Shown here one piece after another: positions 45,302-57,180 of a stretch of 64,000 nucleotides of DNA. Source of the stretch: Vigna angularis (lineage: Eukaryota; Streptophyta; Magnoliopsida; Fabales; Fabaceae); the NCBI RefSeq assembly GCF_016808095.1, contig NC_068976.1, forward strand, positions 23,716,371 through 23,780,370. Reading direction: 5' to 3'. The first letter of the stretch is position 1. Each line of letters starts with the position of its first letter. The position numbers and the translations under genes were made by a program. The notes beneath the pieces were generated by a model. It ran no database searches, had not been told where the DNA came from, and saw only the letters and a list, made by a program, of their open reading frames with translations.

Positions 45302-48131
45302 TTGTTGTTGTTGATAAAAAAATACTATCATTCACAGTCGTTTATACTATCTTACAATTATTTACATTCTAAAAAAGCCAACATGTATCTTAAAATATTA
45401 ACTATCTTACCATTTTCTGGTCATGGAAGACTCCATTATAAAAACTTGAGAAAAAAAAAAAGAGGATTTTTTATTGTACTTACTTCAGTAGGAACTCCTT
45501 TTCCTTCTGTAGAAAAAGCAGTTGTTAAAGGAAATATTCCTTCTCCAGTAGAATCAGTTTCACCTCCTGGACCTTCTTGAACGGGCCTTAGCAAAGTTTG
45601 AGGTGAACTATTTGAAGAAAGATGCAGTCTCTCTTCCAGTCCTTCTTCATTTGATACTTCATTTCCAGCCCTTTGGATCAAATCAGTTAAAGGTGCATCT
45701 TCTTCATCTTCATCCACAACTAACTTTCTCTTTCTTCCTGGTTGACCCTTCTTTTCCAACTTCTTTGTGTCTCCTTCACCAACCACCTTCTCCATGACAG
45801 TTTTTTGTCTCTGTGAATCTGCAGACTTGTTGGAAGGATTTTGAAGTGCTGGTCTTCCTCTTCTGATATGCTCAACGACGGGTTCCTCATCTTCTCTAAG
45901 TATTTCCCTAAGTAAGCGCACCCTTTTAAATTTCTTGGAAGACTTCTTTTGATGAAGATCCTGAATTTCGTTTTCATTTTCTCGATTCATCTCACTATCC
46001 CCTGCTTGAACATCATCTCCGGTGACAGGAGGAAACTGTTCAGCATTGTGTTCAGGCACGATATCTTTTTCAGTAATCTTCAGGGCACTTTTACATGATT
46101 TTCTTAATTCTTGCAGGCATTGGTTATCTTCACAAATCTGCTTCCCTTTGTTAGCTACCTTTGAACAGCTTTTGTCTTCAGTTGTGACATTGTTAACAAC
46201 AAGCTCCGGTTCAGACTCATGAGCTACAATGCCTTCAAAACCTGTCTCGAAGTAAAGAAGAATTTTTATTCTAAGTTGGAAATTTAAAATTTCTAACATC
46301 AAAATGTTATTATTATTATTATTATTATCATTCAGTTGCAATTTAGTTGAATAAATTAACTCGCCTCTTTCAGTTGCCGGCATTTCTTGGACAAGGCTTG
46401 GAAACACATCTGAAGATCCAACATTATTTGATACTTGAAGATTGAGATCATTCTCCATGTCAGGATTAAGGTCTGGTGAAAATAGAGAAGATTAAGCCAA
46501 AGATTTGAAATATTAAGCAAAATACTCTTATTTTGAAGTTACCTGTTATTTCATTGATTGAAATCTGATCAGCATCATTCTTTTCCTCTTCATTAATTGG
46601 TGTATGATCACTGTTATCTCTATCATTAATACTATCAGTCAAGTGAATGACTTTGCTAATATCAGTTTCTTTTGTAGCAGGAATACTCTTATGTGTCAGA
46701 GTTTCCTGAACTCCCTTACAGCATGTCCTTTGCTCACTTTCATCACTGATATTGAACAAATTTTCTCCTCGACATGCATTACAACTCCATGATCGGAATT
46801 TTCGAACCACTAGTGGAGGAATTGATGGTTGTGTCTCAGACCCTCTTACTGGGAACTGTAAACATAGACTTGGGTCTTTTTTACACATGTCGGCCACGTA
46901 ACCCCTGCATTATTAACAAACAAGTGTTACAGTTATGAAACTAGCATAGGAATATTTTTTTTATCAGACAAAAATAAACATGTTAATGGGACAATTGGGT
47001 GTTCCCGATCCATATAACAAAATCAAAAACATAAAAAAAAGAATAAAAACATACAAAGAAACATTTTGAAGATCTCCTTACAACAAGAAAAACCTAATAT
47101 ATGATAAATGTTTATTTTTTAGTGATTATATTCTTGACAAGATACTGAATTTATTATTAAGCTTTCTCAGTAAAATATAACAAAGATCTTAGATCCTTTG
47201 TTCCCATACTGTCTTTATTCCCATCAAGTACATGTAGCAGTTGTGATATAGATTGTCCTCAAGGGTTAGATATACTTCATTGTGTTTGTAAACAATGATA
47301 GTTGGTTTCTCCCAGAATTTCAATCCTTCAAAATGGTTAGCTACCCAATCTTAATATTCTTACTTTCTAGATAACTTTCAATTGTAGTAAGTCATATTAT
47401 TTTTAAAAAAACTCATGACCCTGTTCAACAAACATTTTTAATCTAATAGCTATGTATAATAGCTAAGTCCATTAAGTAATATTTTTATATAATTTTTTTC
47501 ACAAATAGTAGTCTATGTTTAAACTTTTTAATTCAAAATACTACAAAAAAAAATTATCTCCTAAAGATTAAAGATGCTTCTAAAATATCTACATGCTTTG
47601 AATATTTATAGAAATTGTGTTTTTCAGGTTCATAATCAAATTTATATTTTAACAATATCTACTCTTACCTTAAATCCCTGTGAACATCAAAAAATGCTAT
47701 AATTTTACTTCTTTATATTATATATAGATCAATTACGCCCAAAATAATTTAAAGAAAATTTTCATCCTACACTTTTCTTTAAATATAATGATTGTAATTA
47801 GTTATTCTATTAAACTATTAATTTTTTGAAAAATAATAAATATAGAGCATGGTTCTTAAATTGTTTTAGAAGCAATTTTATTCCTTACATTTAACAAAAT
47901 ATAATAAATTCCTTACATTAACAAAATATAATAGACTAATTAAAGTATCTATAATTCAATCATCGTGTGCACTTCCTTTACCAACAAGAACTTATTAAGA
48001 AAATAAAAACAAGACAACAAATTCATCTATTCTACTGTATTTTTATCTTACAGATAAACAAGAATATAGGGAAAAGAAAAGAGTTACCTTAAGGAGAAAT
48101 GATTACATGATGGAGTGTCTCCTCTATTCAT
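36605..48131 (-). CDS. EMF1-like Polycomb protein, five exons with an 8.4-kb intron
   Basis: Exons 48088-48131, 46543-46904, 46365-46472, 45484-46241 and 36605-37051 give 572 codons with matching phases at all four junctions. EMF1 hallmarks appear in order. CNHFSLR|GYVAD sits across the first junction. [12 protein letters not shown] is near residue 50 (Arabidopsis EMF1 has a PKFRWWHCMSC-like stretch). [13 protein letters not shown] is near 275, a GRKRKL basic patch near 350, and [10 protein letters not shown] near 525. EMF1 is a plant nuclear chromatin protein that compacts genes with Polycomb complexes to hold off flowering. Arabidopsis EMF1 is about 1100 residues, so this is a short form lacking much of the middle. 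Odd points: intron 3 appears to use a GC donor (GAG|GCGAGT), and intron 4 (37052-45483) is filled with mobile elements. If intron 4 is not spliced, the gene is split and dead. The upstream frame is open, so an earlier start is possible. Confidence 0.72.
37698..38030. repeat. Tandem duplication of about 165 bp in EMF1-like intron 4
   Basis: 'ggtacaaataata...aaagagatgttacaataaatt' begins at about 37700 and again at about 37868. The rest of the unit, with 'gaggagatcacac' and 'gggatcataggagatgaag', is repeated at about 90% identity. Confidence 0.85.
38312..38757 (+). repeat. Decayed LTR-like fragment, relative of 12210-12540
   Basis: It starts near GTATGACCGTCCGGTCAG and ends near CTCGACCCCTTAAATCGAAACA. 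It contains 'tataaatata', 'gttgattacatttatt' and 'catcaaagtgctttctgtaggtaac'. This is the layout of a long gypsy-type LTR with a TATA box. No internal region adjoins, so it is probably a solo LTR in the EMF1-like intron. Confidence 0.5.
39925..42781 (+). mobile_element. Decayed Ty1/copia element, coding remnants
   Basis: Order on the plus strand: damaged Gag zinc knuckle (about 39950-40000, with an internal stop and a Cys lost); protease ([14 protein letters not shown], 40114); integrase zinc region ([21 protein letters not shown], 40500-40640); integrase core with stops ([18 protein letters not shown]); reverse transcriptase pieces (41640-42780, including LYVDKLIF where family members have YVDD) and a truncated RNase H start. 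Many stops fit C-to-T or G-to-A change at CAA, CAG, CGA or TGG codons. It lies inside EMF1-like intron 4, antisense to that gene. Not functional. Confidence 0.88.
43101..43325. repeat. Left terminal inverted repeat of the Pack-MULE
   Basis: Matches the reverse complement of 44292-44516. It extends at 43317-43331 into GTGAATGATTAAACC, an exact inverted copy of its own outer 15 bp. Confidence 0.88.
43345..43465 (-). pseudogene. Captured F-box fragment of a TIR1/AFB auxin receptor gene
   Basis: The minus strand encodes [20 protein letters not shown] followed by [13 protein letters not shown]. This is the F-box of plant TIR1/AFB-type receptors (family form [35 protein letters not shown]). Intact proteins join SCF ubiquitin ligases and bind auxin with Aux/IAA repressors through leucine-rich repeats. 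None of the repeats is present here. The match ends exactly where a 13-bp direct duplication (AGTGGTATAACGC) leads into the element's inverted repeat. It is in the same orientation as the EMF1-like gene and lies in its fourth intron. Confidence 0.78.
43466..44291. other. Pack-MULE interior of unknown origin
   Basis: About 0.8 kb. The minus frame 43588-43917 and plus frame 43545-43763 (Lys-rich) show no family I recognise. They may be further captured host DNA such as intron or untranslated sequence. Confidence 0.4.
44292..44516. repeat. Right terminal inverted repeat of the Pack-MULE
   Basis: Reverse complement of 43101-43325 with scattered substitutions and small indels. It ends GTGAATGATTAAACC. 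Confidence 0.88.
44547..45254. other. Copia leader remnant and AT-rich intron sequence
   Basis: About 110 bp after the damaged primer site look like a copia leader. The rest is AT-rich without features. All of it is within EMF1-like intron 4. Confidence 0.4.
45255..45296. repeat. (TA)n microsatellite, about 21 units
   Basis: Uninterrupted dinucleotide run in EMF1-like intron 4, near its 5' splice site. Confidence 0.96.
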
Positions 48132-48664
48132 CTTGGTGGTATAGAACAAATAAGTACAGAGTTTCTTAGGTTTCACAAGCTTGATGACAATTATGTGTTC
48201 CCAACTGAATACTACAAACAATCACAGTTATAAATCAAACTAAATTTTCATAGTAGTGAAATAGAAAGACTAAAAAGCAATACAGAATTTTAATAAACAC
48301 ATTACATTACCCTAACCAAACAATCAATACAAATAAATATATTTATACTAGAATGTTGGACATACTTTAATATGTTTGTATAAAACGTACATACGTTATT
48401 CCTTCTTCTGCATTAGATGTACATACATGTACATATTCGTACTTATATAAATTTTATTAACTGGTTGATAGATGCTTTAACAAAGAAAGCTTTGTGATTT
48501 TGAAAGAAGAGTACAAGAAAATTTTGATATGATTGTGAGAATAAAATTTTAAATACTCTGTGTGCAGGCATTCCTTGCAAAGAATACTCCAACTTCTCAT
48601 ATATTGTTTTATATATTTCAGTCAAAAATTAGTTAATTTTAAAAAAAATATATCTATAACTTAA

Positions 48665-48907
48665 GTATGGTGTAATTTGAAATAAATAAATAAAAAGTCT
48701 AAAATACCTTTTGATTTTTCCTAAATAAGATCTAAAAGTTCTAGAAAATATAATAAGTGTAGAAAATTATATAGTGGAGCTTTAATTAGAGAAGTTCCTA
48801 GAAGAGAGTCTAGATCTCTCCATTAACATCTATAAATACTCCATTAACATTTTCAAATAAATAATAATTTGAGTACTCTCTTCTAATTTTCACTTCTTTC
48901 TTTAACA
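48665..48907 (+). repeat. 5' LTR of the decayed copia element
   Basis: Shares 'gtgtagaaaat', 'tataaatact', 'ctcttctaatt' and 'cttctttctttaa' in order with 51814-52060, at perhaps 80% identity. The outer edge is uncertain by a few bases. Confidence 0.8.
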
Positions 48908-48910
48908 AAG

Positions 48911-48923
48911 TAGTATCAGAACT
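48911..48923 (+). other. Damaged initiator tRNA-Met primer site
   Basis: TAGTATCAGAACT differs from TGGTATCAGAGCT by two G-to-A changes. Confidence 0.75.
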
Positions 48924-51813
48924 AAGTTTGATATAGAGAGTTGAAAGAGAGAAAAAAAGTTAAAAAAATAAAGAGTTCAGAGAAAAAAATAGGGTTGAAA
49001 AAAAAAAGAGTTTAGAGATATCAGTGGATATACTACCTTCTAATTCTCTCGTCTTACAAATGAGAATTATGAAAAATGGTGTCTTTGTATGAAAGCATTG
49101 TTAGGCTATTGTACAAAAAAGGCTATAAGGAGCTTCAAGATAAAGGAAGGTTATCTGAAGAGGAGATGGAAACTTTGTTGAAGACAAAGAAGAAAGAATC
49201 CAAATCAATTTCAGATTATTGCTGAAGAGTAAAAGGTGATCGCCAACCAAATAAACAGATATGAAGATAAAATAGAATATGTTTATGTGATACGAAAAAT
49301 CCTCGGTTTCTTGAGCCTAAAGTTCGACTACGTAGTATGTGTGATTGAAGAGTCAAAAGACCTTGACTCCATGATTCTTGAAGAGTTGGAAGGTTCTCTG
49401 TAAGCTTATGAAGAAAGAAAGAAAAGGAGACAAGAAGAGTCATTGGAGCAAGCCCTTAAAGCTCAGACTTCTTTGAAGAATAATGGAGAATTTTAGAGTC
49501 AACTAGTATGTGGATGAAGAAAAGGACATGGTCGTGGACAAGGAAGGAGAGAAAGTGCTCACGTGAAGGAAGATGAAATGGTAATAATGCTTCAAACAAT
49601 GAGAAAAGAAGTTATTCATCATTAAGAATCTTTGGAAGAGCAAGAGGACGATGTCATAGTTCTTTTCAAAATGAAAGAAAGTATGAAAAGTCTAAAGTTA
49701 AATGTTACAATTGCCATAAGCTTGGTCATTTATCTGGGAAATGTTGTTTTAATGACATGGAGGAAGAAAACTAATCTTATTATTGAAGAAGACCAAACCT
49801 TATTGCTAACCTTAAAAGGTGAAGATAAGGAAGCTAATTGCTCATGGTACTTGGACAATGATGCTAGCAATCCCATGTTTGGATGCAAGGAGAAGTTTGT
49901 GGAGCTTAAGGAGATTGTGAATGGAAATGTGTCTTTTGGATTCATGGAAAGTTTGAATAGAAGGAAAAGGTACAATCTTAATCTCTTCCAAAGATAACAG
50001 TTGAAAAATGATCAATGATATTATTATGTGCCTAAATTAAAAAACAATATTTTAAGTTTAGGCCAACTTCTTGAAAAAAGATATGAGATTCTTATGAAAG
50101 ATAAATATTTTTAGCTTGAAGATCAAAAGAAAAATTTAATAGTTAAGGGGCTTATGTCAAAAAAATAGAATGTTTATTTGAATCTAAAACCTATTGAACC
50201 AAAGTGTTTAATGGTAAGCGTGCAAGATAAAACATGGTGTTGGCCCATGAGATTTGTACACTTAAACTTTGGTGTCTCTAAAAGTTTGGGAGAAAAGGAG
50301 ATGGTGAAAGGGATGCATGTAATCAATCGTGGAAATCAATTGTGTGAAGCATGTATTCTTATAAAGCATGCAAGGAAAAGCTTTCCAAAAGTAGCTACCT
50401 CAAGAGAAACCAAGCTTCTTCAACTTGTACATACCAACATATGTGGTCTAATTAATCCATCATCAATTGGTAAGAATAAATATTTCTTACTCTTTAGTGA
50501 TGATTTCAATAGAAAAATGTGGATGTACTTCTTCAAGCAATAGTCAGAAGTTTTTTCTGTTTTCAAGAATTTCAATGCTCTTGTTAAAAAAGAAAATGAC
50601 TTTAAAATCAAATCTTAGATTTTTCCACGGAGGAGAATTCACTTAAAGGGATTTCAATGAATTTTGTGCAACTCATGAAATTCGCATGCATTAAGTGTTC
50701 CTAGATCGTCGCAGTAGAAAGGAGTAGTCGAAAGAAAGAACAGATCCATTCTTAACACCGTCATAAGCATGTTAAAAGTTAAACATATGTCCAAGGATTT
50801 TGGGCTAAAATTATTTCTTATGTGATCTATTTTGTCTGATGAATCTCTAACTTTCATTCCCAAATATCAAACTCCTCAAGAAGTTTGGAGTGGAAGGAAG
50901 CCTACTGTTAGTCATTTGTATGTCTTTGGGAGTATAGCTTACTCTCATGTACCAAAACAAGACAGATCCCAGCTCAATGACCAAAGTGCCAAATATGTTT
51001 TTGTTGGCTATGATGCTCAATATAAAGACTACAAATTATACAATCCAAGCAATGACAAAGTGGTGGTAAGTCATGATGTTGAATTTTATGGAGAAGCTAC
51101 ATGGTATTGGGATGCTCAAGAAGAAAAGACTTATGATTTTCTTTCTACTCTTGAAAAAGAGGGAGCAGATTAAGAAATTGCAATTAAAAATGTCACCCCT
51201 CCTCATTCGCCCCCTCCATTAGGTACATCTCATGCCGAAAAAGAAAGTACGAGTGAAAGGCTAAGGAAGACAAGAGACATATGTAACATTTATGAAACGT
51301 CCGATGAAGTTACTTGTATTCTTGAAGAATTATATTGCCTTCAAATAAACTGTGAACCACTGCATTTTAAGGAAGTTGTGAAGGATAAAAGGTAGAGACG
51401 TGTCACAAAAGAGGAGATCAATTCAATATAAAAGAATGATGATACTTGGGAAGTAACAACTCTTCACAAAAGGCATAAAGCTATTGATGTAAAACAGTGT
51501 ACAAGGTAAGAATAATGCTACTGGAAAGGTGAAAAAAATACAAATCACGACTTGACTTGGACTTGTTGTAAAATGCTATAAATCTGCACAAATACTAACA
51601 AAGAGTCTAGTATTTCATGATTAAAGAAAACATATAGACATGAAATATCATTTCGAGAATGTATTTTCAGAAAGAAAATGAATCTCAAATATGTCAAAAC
51701 TCTAAGATCAAGTTATATATTCACGAAGCTACTAAAGTTTAAAGAATTTTTAAGGTTAAAAGCAAATATTAGTGTGCAGAATAAGAAGAAAATTTCAAAT
51801 TAAAGAAGAGAAA

Positions 51814-52060
51814 TGTTATTGTAATTTGAAAAAAAAAAAGTCTATAATGCTTTTTGAATTTCCTTAAGTAAGGTCTAAATATTCTATAAAATTTATAATT
51901 ATGAAAGGTGTAGAAAATTCTATAGTGAAACTTTAATTAAAAAAGCTTTTAGAATATAGTCTAAATATCTCCCTTAGTACTTATAAATACTCTATTGTAC
52001 TTCACATTTTTAAACAAAGAAATTTGAATTCTCTTCTAATTCTCAGTTCTTTCTTTAAAA
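51814..52060 (+). repeat. 3' LTR of the decayed copia element
   Basis: Partner of 48665-48907. It starts at TGTTATTG just after the purine tract. Confidence 0.78.
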
Positions 52061-53517
52061 ATATATTACCTATATTCATTCTTGATGAAAAAACAATAGA
52101 TATTCCAGTTAAGAATAAATTTTTTAGATTTATCTGAAAGTGAGAAGAACACTTAATTAGGTAAAAAAAATGAGTTATTTTTTAAATGGCTATAAAATAC
52201 AAACATGAATTATCTGTTGAGTATCTCTCAACTAGACCATAATTATCCCTCTCTATATATATTATTCTTCAAAATACCACTTTGAAGAGAAGAGAAAAAA
52301 TTCACTATATGTAAAAAATTAAATTAACTTTCTTTATGTATATATATAATAAAATTGATAGGAAATCTAAAAAAGAAAAAACACTAAAACCATTAAGATT
52401 ACATATCTCGTCAGATTCCTTGGAATATCAATTGCATAAATTCAATCTCAATTTATAGCTAGGTTTTCATTTCGTTTAACATAAAGAGGACAAATCCTTA
52501 CGATTTTGTATACACAATCGTATTCTTCATAATCTCTGTCCAACTATATCTAAATAAACTTAACTGCTCCCAATCTAATTTAATTTTGAAATGATATAAG
52601 ATAGAATTTAAATAAATACTTCTAATTGTACCTCAGAAAAATTAAATTCCCAAGATTATTGCTGCTGATTACTTCCTATTTCAAAGAGACATTAAGATTT
52701 CCGAGAATTTGCGTAGAGGTAGATGTAGTTGACGAGAGAGGAGTTCACCAAAGAAAGATGTCGTCGAAGATTCTGATGATTCTTTTTAGTTTGTTAGGGT
52801 TTTGGTCCAGTGAAATCAGCTCACTAAGATAGAATAAGGAAAAAGAATATTTAATGATATGTTTACCTACACTATATAATTTTTTTTTAATTTCAATATT
52901 TATTTTTTCATAATAATTTCTTTTAGATGTAATTGTAATAAATACTATTTTTTGTCAGAAAAATAAATATATTAATAAATACTAGTAATTATACTTCATA
53001 GAATTAAATTATAGAAATTACCTCTATTTTAATTAAACTTTAAATAATCCTAATATTTATGATTGTCTTTTTATAATCATTGAATAAGACATAAAATTAT
53101 TAAGTTTATTAATTTTTATAAAAAAAGAATTTAAAAATAATATAAAACCATTTTTAATTTATTAAAAGTATAAAAAATATTTTATATTAATACATAGCGT
53201 CATAATTTATATTTTAAAAAATTAATAATTTATATTTTAAATGATATTAGCTTTAAAGAATTTTAATCATAGTATAATTATAAATGTTCAAAATATTTAT
53301 TATTAATTTTATTTATAGACATTTAACTACATTTCATATACCAAAAAACTAACTAGTTGGTACTAGATTTCAAAAGAATGATGAGTGAAATGTCACATTT
53401 AACCAACTTGAACCATTACCATATCCTCTTCAAAAAAGAATCTCATATCCAATACTATCAAAGCTCACTAAATTGTAAATTTGTTGCAATTAATTAAGAT
53501 TTTTTTTTCATAAAACA

Positions 53518-53579
<62 letters not shown>

Positions 53580-56099
53580 TTAAAATATAATTTGTGCAAA
53601 TTTGTTCCCAATTCAACAATTAAGAACACTTAACAACATTAGAACTTGTAAGGTCTAATTTTATATTACTCAATACCTCTCCTATTCTTTAAGTGAGCAG
53701 TACCATGTCGGAGTGATCTTCTGGTGTCCACAGTATTGTTGTTAGAGTCTTGTTATGATAAACATTTGCATTATATATATATATATCCTACTGTGAATAA
53801 TTTTGTAGATTAAATATGCACCAACCTTATTGTGTTATATAGGATGAGTAAGATTCATTCTCATAAAACTAACCTCTTATATGTAAGTATTAGTATATCG
53901 GCACTGTTTGTCATCTCTTCACTCCAACTTCTTAGCTATTTCAGTCCATTTTTTATCATCAATCTTATCAGTTTTCTGCAGTTATATGAAATAAGATTCA
54001 ACAAAAAATTATATTCACAAGAATTTATCAAACTAAAAATTAGATAAGAATTCAAGTAGTGTAAATCTGAGTCTTATACGGAACATAAATGAAAAACTCT
54101 ACCACAAGGAAGAAGGGAAAGGATTCATAAGTATATTACTTTGAAGATAACTGAAATAAAGATTACAATGTGCTCAAAAGTTTCAAGGCTATATTTAAAT
54201 TCAATCTGTACTTACAAAACTATCACAGAATTAGAAATCTGGGATGACTTCCGTCGTAATGAAATGTGGATGGACAAGGAATTGGTACCAATGAGAAATC
54301 TAGGATCTTGAACAGATGATGCAGGAAACTGAATTGGTAGAGCTAAGCAGAACAGTATGAGTTGAGAGTAGTAGCAGCAAATGCTTTTAGTATCATGTGG
54401 AAAATTAGAGCATCGGATGAAAAATTTGCAAGTCATATGTTTTTTATGTGTCATGCTGTCTGCTCTGTGTAGAATCAATGTCTGGAGGTGGGTAGATATG
54501 AACTTGTCTCTCACAATCAGTTGGAGAATAATCTTATACAATTTCACAGGGCAGGAGATGCTAACAAAAGGAACTATGTACATTGTTAAAGGAGAATAGT
54601 TCATAATGAACAAATACAAAGATCTGTTCTCATGTCCTAGGAGACTAAAGGTGTAAAAGTAGTATACATGCTACATGATGATATCCAAGAAATTTTCGAC
54701 GTGAATGGTTACATAGGAAGATCAAAGACAGGTGGTGAAAAGGAGCGCCAAGGTAGGGTGGTCTGACGACAGTCAGGTAAAAGTAAAATGATATATCCAA
54801 ACAAACACGAATGTCTGAAATGGATTCACTGACATGGAATACATTGACACATGCTTATAAGAAATTACATGCACATATATAATGCAACTTCGGGTGTAAT
54901 TTCATTAGGATAAGATTATATATGAAGAGGGTTATGGAAACCATGAAGATAGAATTGCAGATGCAGTTTCACTAGGTCATGCAGAAACACAATCCGGTGA
55001 AACAATTGGTTTCATGTGATGTGTGGTCTGTTAATAGACTAGTTAACCTAATTTTACATAAATTTCAGTTAATTCTCAATTATGCGTCATTTATTGTATA
55101 ACTTTTTACATTTTCTTTCTTGTTCTTTTTACATTTTCTTTCTTGTTTTATAATCTTTTAACAGCCATAGTATATTATAGTATATTATGAATAAGAGGAT
55201 AACTCTGAGATCGATATAGTTAGAAACAACCTTTTACAAACTATGATTAAGAAGGAATAAATAGTTCTCTACTCCTCGAGACCTATTGGATTGTCTTTCT
55301 TAGCTATAAGGTTATGAAGGATGCATTACAACCATTAGAAATACTCTCAGGCTGTTGAAAATAGTTTAATGCTTCTATTACATCATATTTTACCAGTGTT
55401 TTTTGATGAAATTAAGAACCCATCAGATTTAGGATTCTTTCTGACACATTGCATCTTTAATTTCTATTTTCTCAATATAAATAAATCTGTTAGTGAAGGA
55501 AATTCAACAATAGGGGATATCAAGAAGACCTAACAATTAAAGTCTAATTATCTTTGCTTTGAAGTGAATTTTTTCAATAGTTTTATTTGGAAAACAAGAA
55601 CACCATAAATTATGGAAAGAGGAGGTGGTAACATATTTATGATAATATTTAATTCTGTTAGATTAGGACACATTTAATTGCTATAAAAAGAGAATATCAA
55701 CTTTTACTATATCTATTAGGATGTTCTATTGGTAACAAATTTGCATTTAACTTGTCATAAATTCTGTTTATATATAATTGTAAAAATAAAATAAAAAACA
55801 AAACTGAGCAGAAGAGCGATTTTACAGCATGTATATGGTAGAAGGAGCGGGATATTTTGAAGTATATTGGAAACAGAGGGGACTATAATTTTGTTCGATT
55901 TAGCTTGTTATTTTTATGGGAATCTTTGATTCTGGTACAATAAAACAATGTTTTGAGTAATATATATATATATATATATATAATCAAATTCAAATACTAT
56001 ATTTGTATTTTTAAGGTTAATTATTGATAGAATGTCTTACTCTAATTTATTTAATTATGAATAATATCAGAGTCTATTTAAAATGCACTCAGAATTAGT
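52061..56099. other. Intergenic DNA, no gene recognised
   Basis: 4 kb without a supportable gene. The longest frame (54212-54619, minus) has no recognisable domain. It contains a TA microsatellite at 53521-53575, shorter TA runs near 53773 and 55963, and a moderately GC-richer stretch at 54200-55000 of unknown nature. Confidence 0.45.
53521..53575. repeat. (TA)n microsatellite, about 27 units
   Basis: Uninterrupted dinucleotide run. Confidence 0.97.
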
Positions 56100-57110
56100 T
56101 TTAGTGGAGTTCACGTGTCAAGAGGGGGGCTCGACACTCAGATGAGTGACACCCGGTGTCAAGCAAAGAAGATCCGGAAATCAGATAGTGAAAAACAGGT
56201 GTCGATAGATGAGCGGAAGTTCGTTTTAAGCAAAACTGAGTTTTTGAAAAGTTTACGTCACACCCTCTGCATGCATCTTCTTCTTCCAAAACTTTGAAGT
56301 TTCATTTCTCCTTCTTCTCTCTACCAAAACTCACCATCTCTCTTCTCCGATCACCGTTCAGGCACCGTGGAAGCATTTTCGGCGTCCAGAGCTTCAGATT
56401 GAACCGAACGGTTTCAAATTCTGAACCGGTAAGTTCTTCTTGTCCTTAGCCGTTCGTTCTCTGGTACATGCAAACCAAGTTCTGGTTGCATGATTTCATC
56501 TTGTCTGAGCCATCGTTGGTCTCCTGCTGTTTGGTTTAGTTTGAAGAATTGTTGAACGTGAGGGTAGAAGGAATCGTAGTCAGGCGAACCTTCATTCTGC
56601 CTCTAGGAACGTTCGTTCACGCTCAGATGTAAGGGAAGCTTATTAATTTAATTTGTATGATTATGTGTGTTGCATGAACGATCGTTGACTTGACTGACTT
56701 AATATATGATGGTTGATATGTTTGGATTGTATGAAGTATGAAAATTGATTATGATATGAATGTATAAAGTTATGAAACTATGTGTTAAGAAATGAGTTGA
56801 ATATAAATGAATTCTGAATATAAAATTTCCCTATGATAGTGTACGTTCGTCACTAAACCGTCATTGACCGTTCGGTAATGCTAGTAAACTTGGTTAGAAT
56901 TGGATTCTTTCATTTGGGAAGAATCCTAGTTGAGGACGAGCGTCTTCGTTTCTAAATACTGTGCATGAGCGTTCGGCCAAGCATAGTTGATTCTTGGTAT
57001 TCAGTTATAAACTTAATTATACATATATGTATTTGTATATTTGCTTTTATTCTTAAACACTACTTCAAATGGTATCTTATTATATTTATCAAGTCTTCTA
57101 CTATAAGTTT

Positions 57111-57180
57111 AGTAGTGCTCGATCTTACACCAAGCGCTCGTACGGAGTAGTGCTCGATTTTACACCAAGCGCTCGTACTC
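57111..57180 (+). repeat. Two adjacent 35-bp units
   Basis: AGTAGTGCTCGATCTTACAC... at 57111-57145 is repeated at 57146-57180 with three differences. It is internal to the GTTCGG-rich unit. Confidence 0.95.

Larger units (their letters stand above)
48665..52060 (+). mobile_element. Decayed Ty1/copia element with internal deletion
   Basis: Diverged LTRs at about 48665-48907 and 51814-52060 bracket it. A damaged initiator-Met site TAGTATCAGAACT (about 48911) and a purine tract AAAGAAGAGAAA (51802-51813) are in place. Remnants run in order: Gag (49030-49700, many stops), protease (WYLDNDASNPMFG, about 49845), integrase zinc region (CWPMRFVHLNF, CEACILIKHARKSF), integrase core and C-terminal region (PQEVWSGRKPTVSHLYVFGS, 50875-51170), then only the first reverse transcriptase block near 51420-51480. 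Most of the reverse transcriptase and RNase H is deleted. An RNase H tail remnant with HIDMKYHFE lies near 51630. It adjoins the 5' side of the EMF1-like gene. Not functional. Confidence 0.88.

Noticed and set aside
54212..54619. 135-residue minus frame
   Set aside because: No recognisable domain, no homologous block elsewhere in the window, and composition like the surrounding AT-rich DNA; it may be chance.
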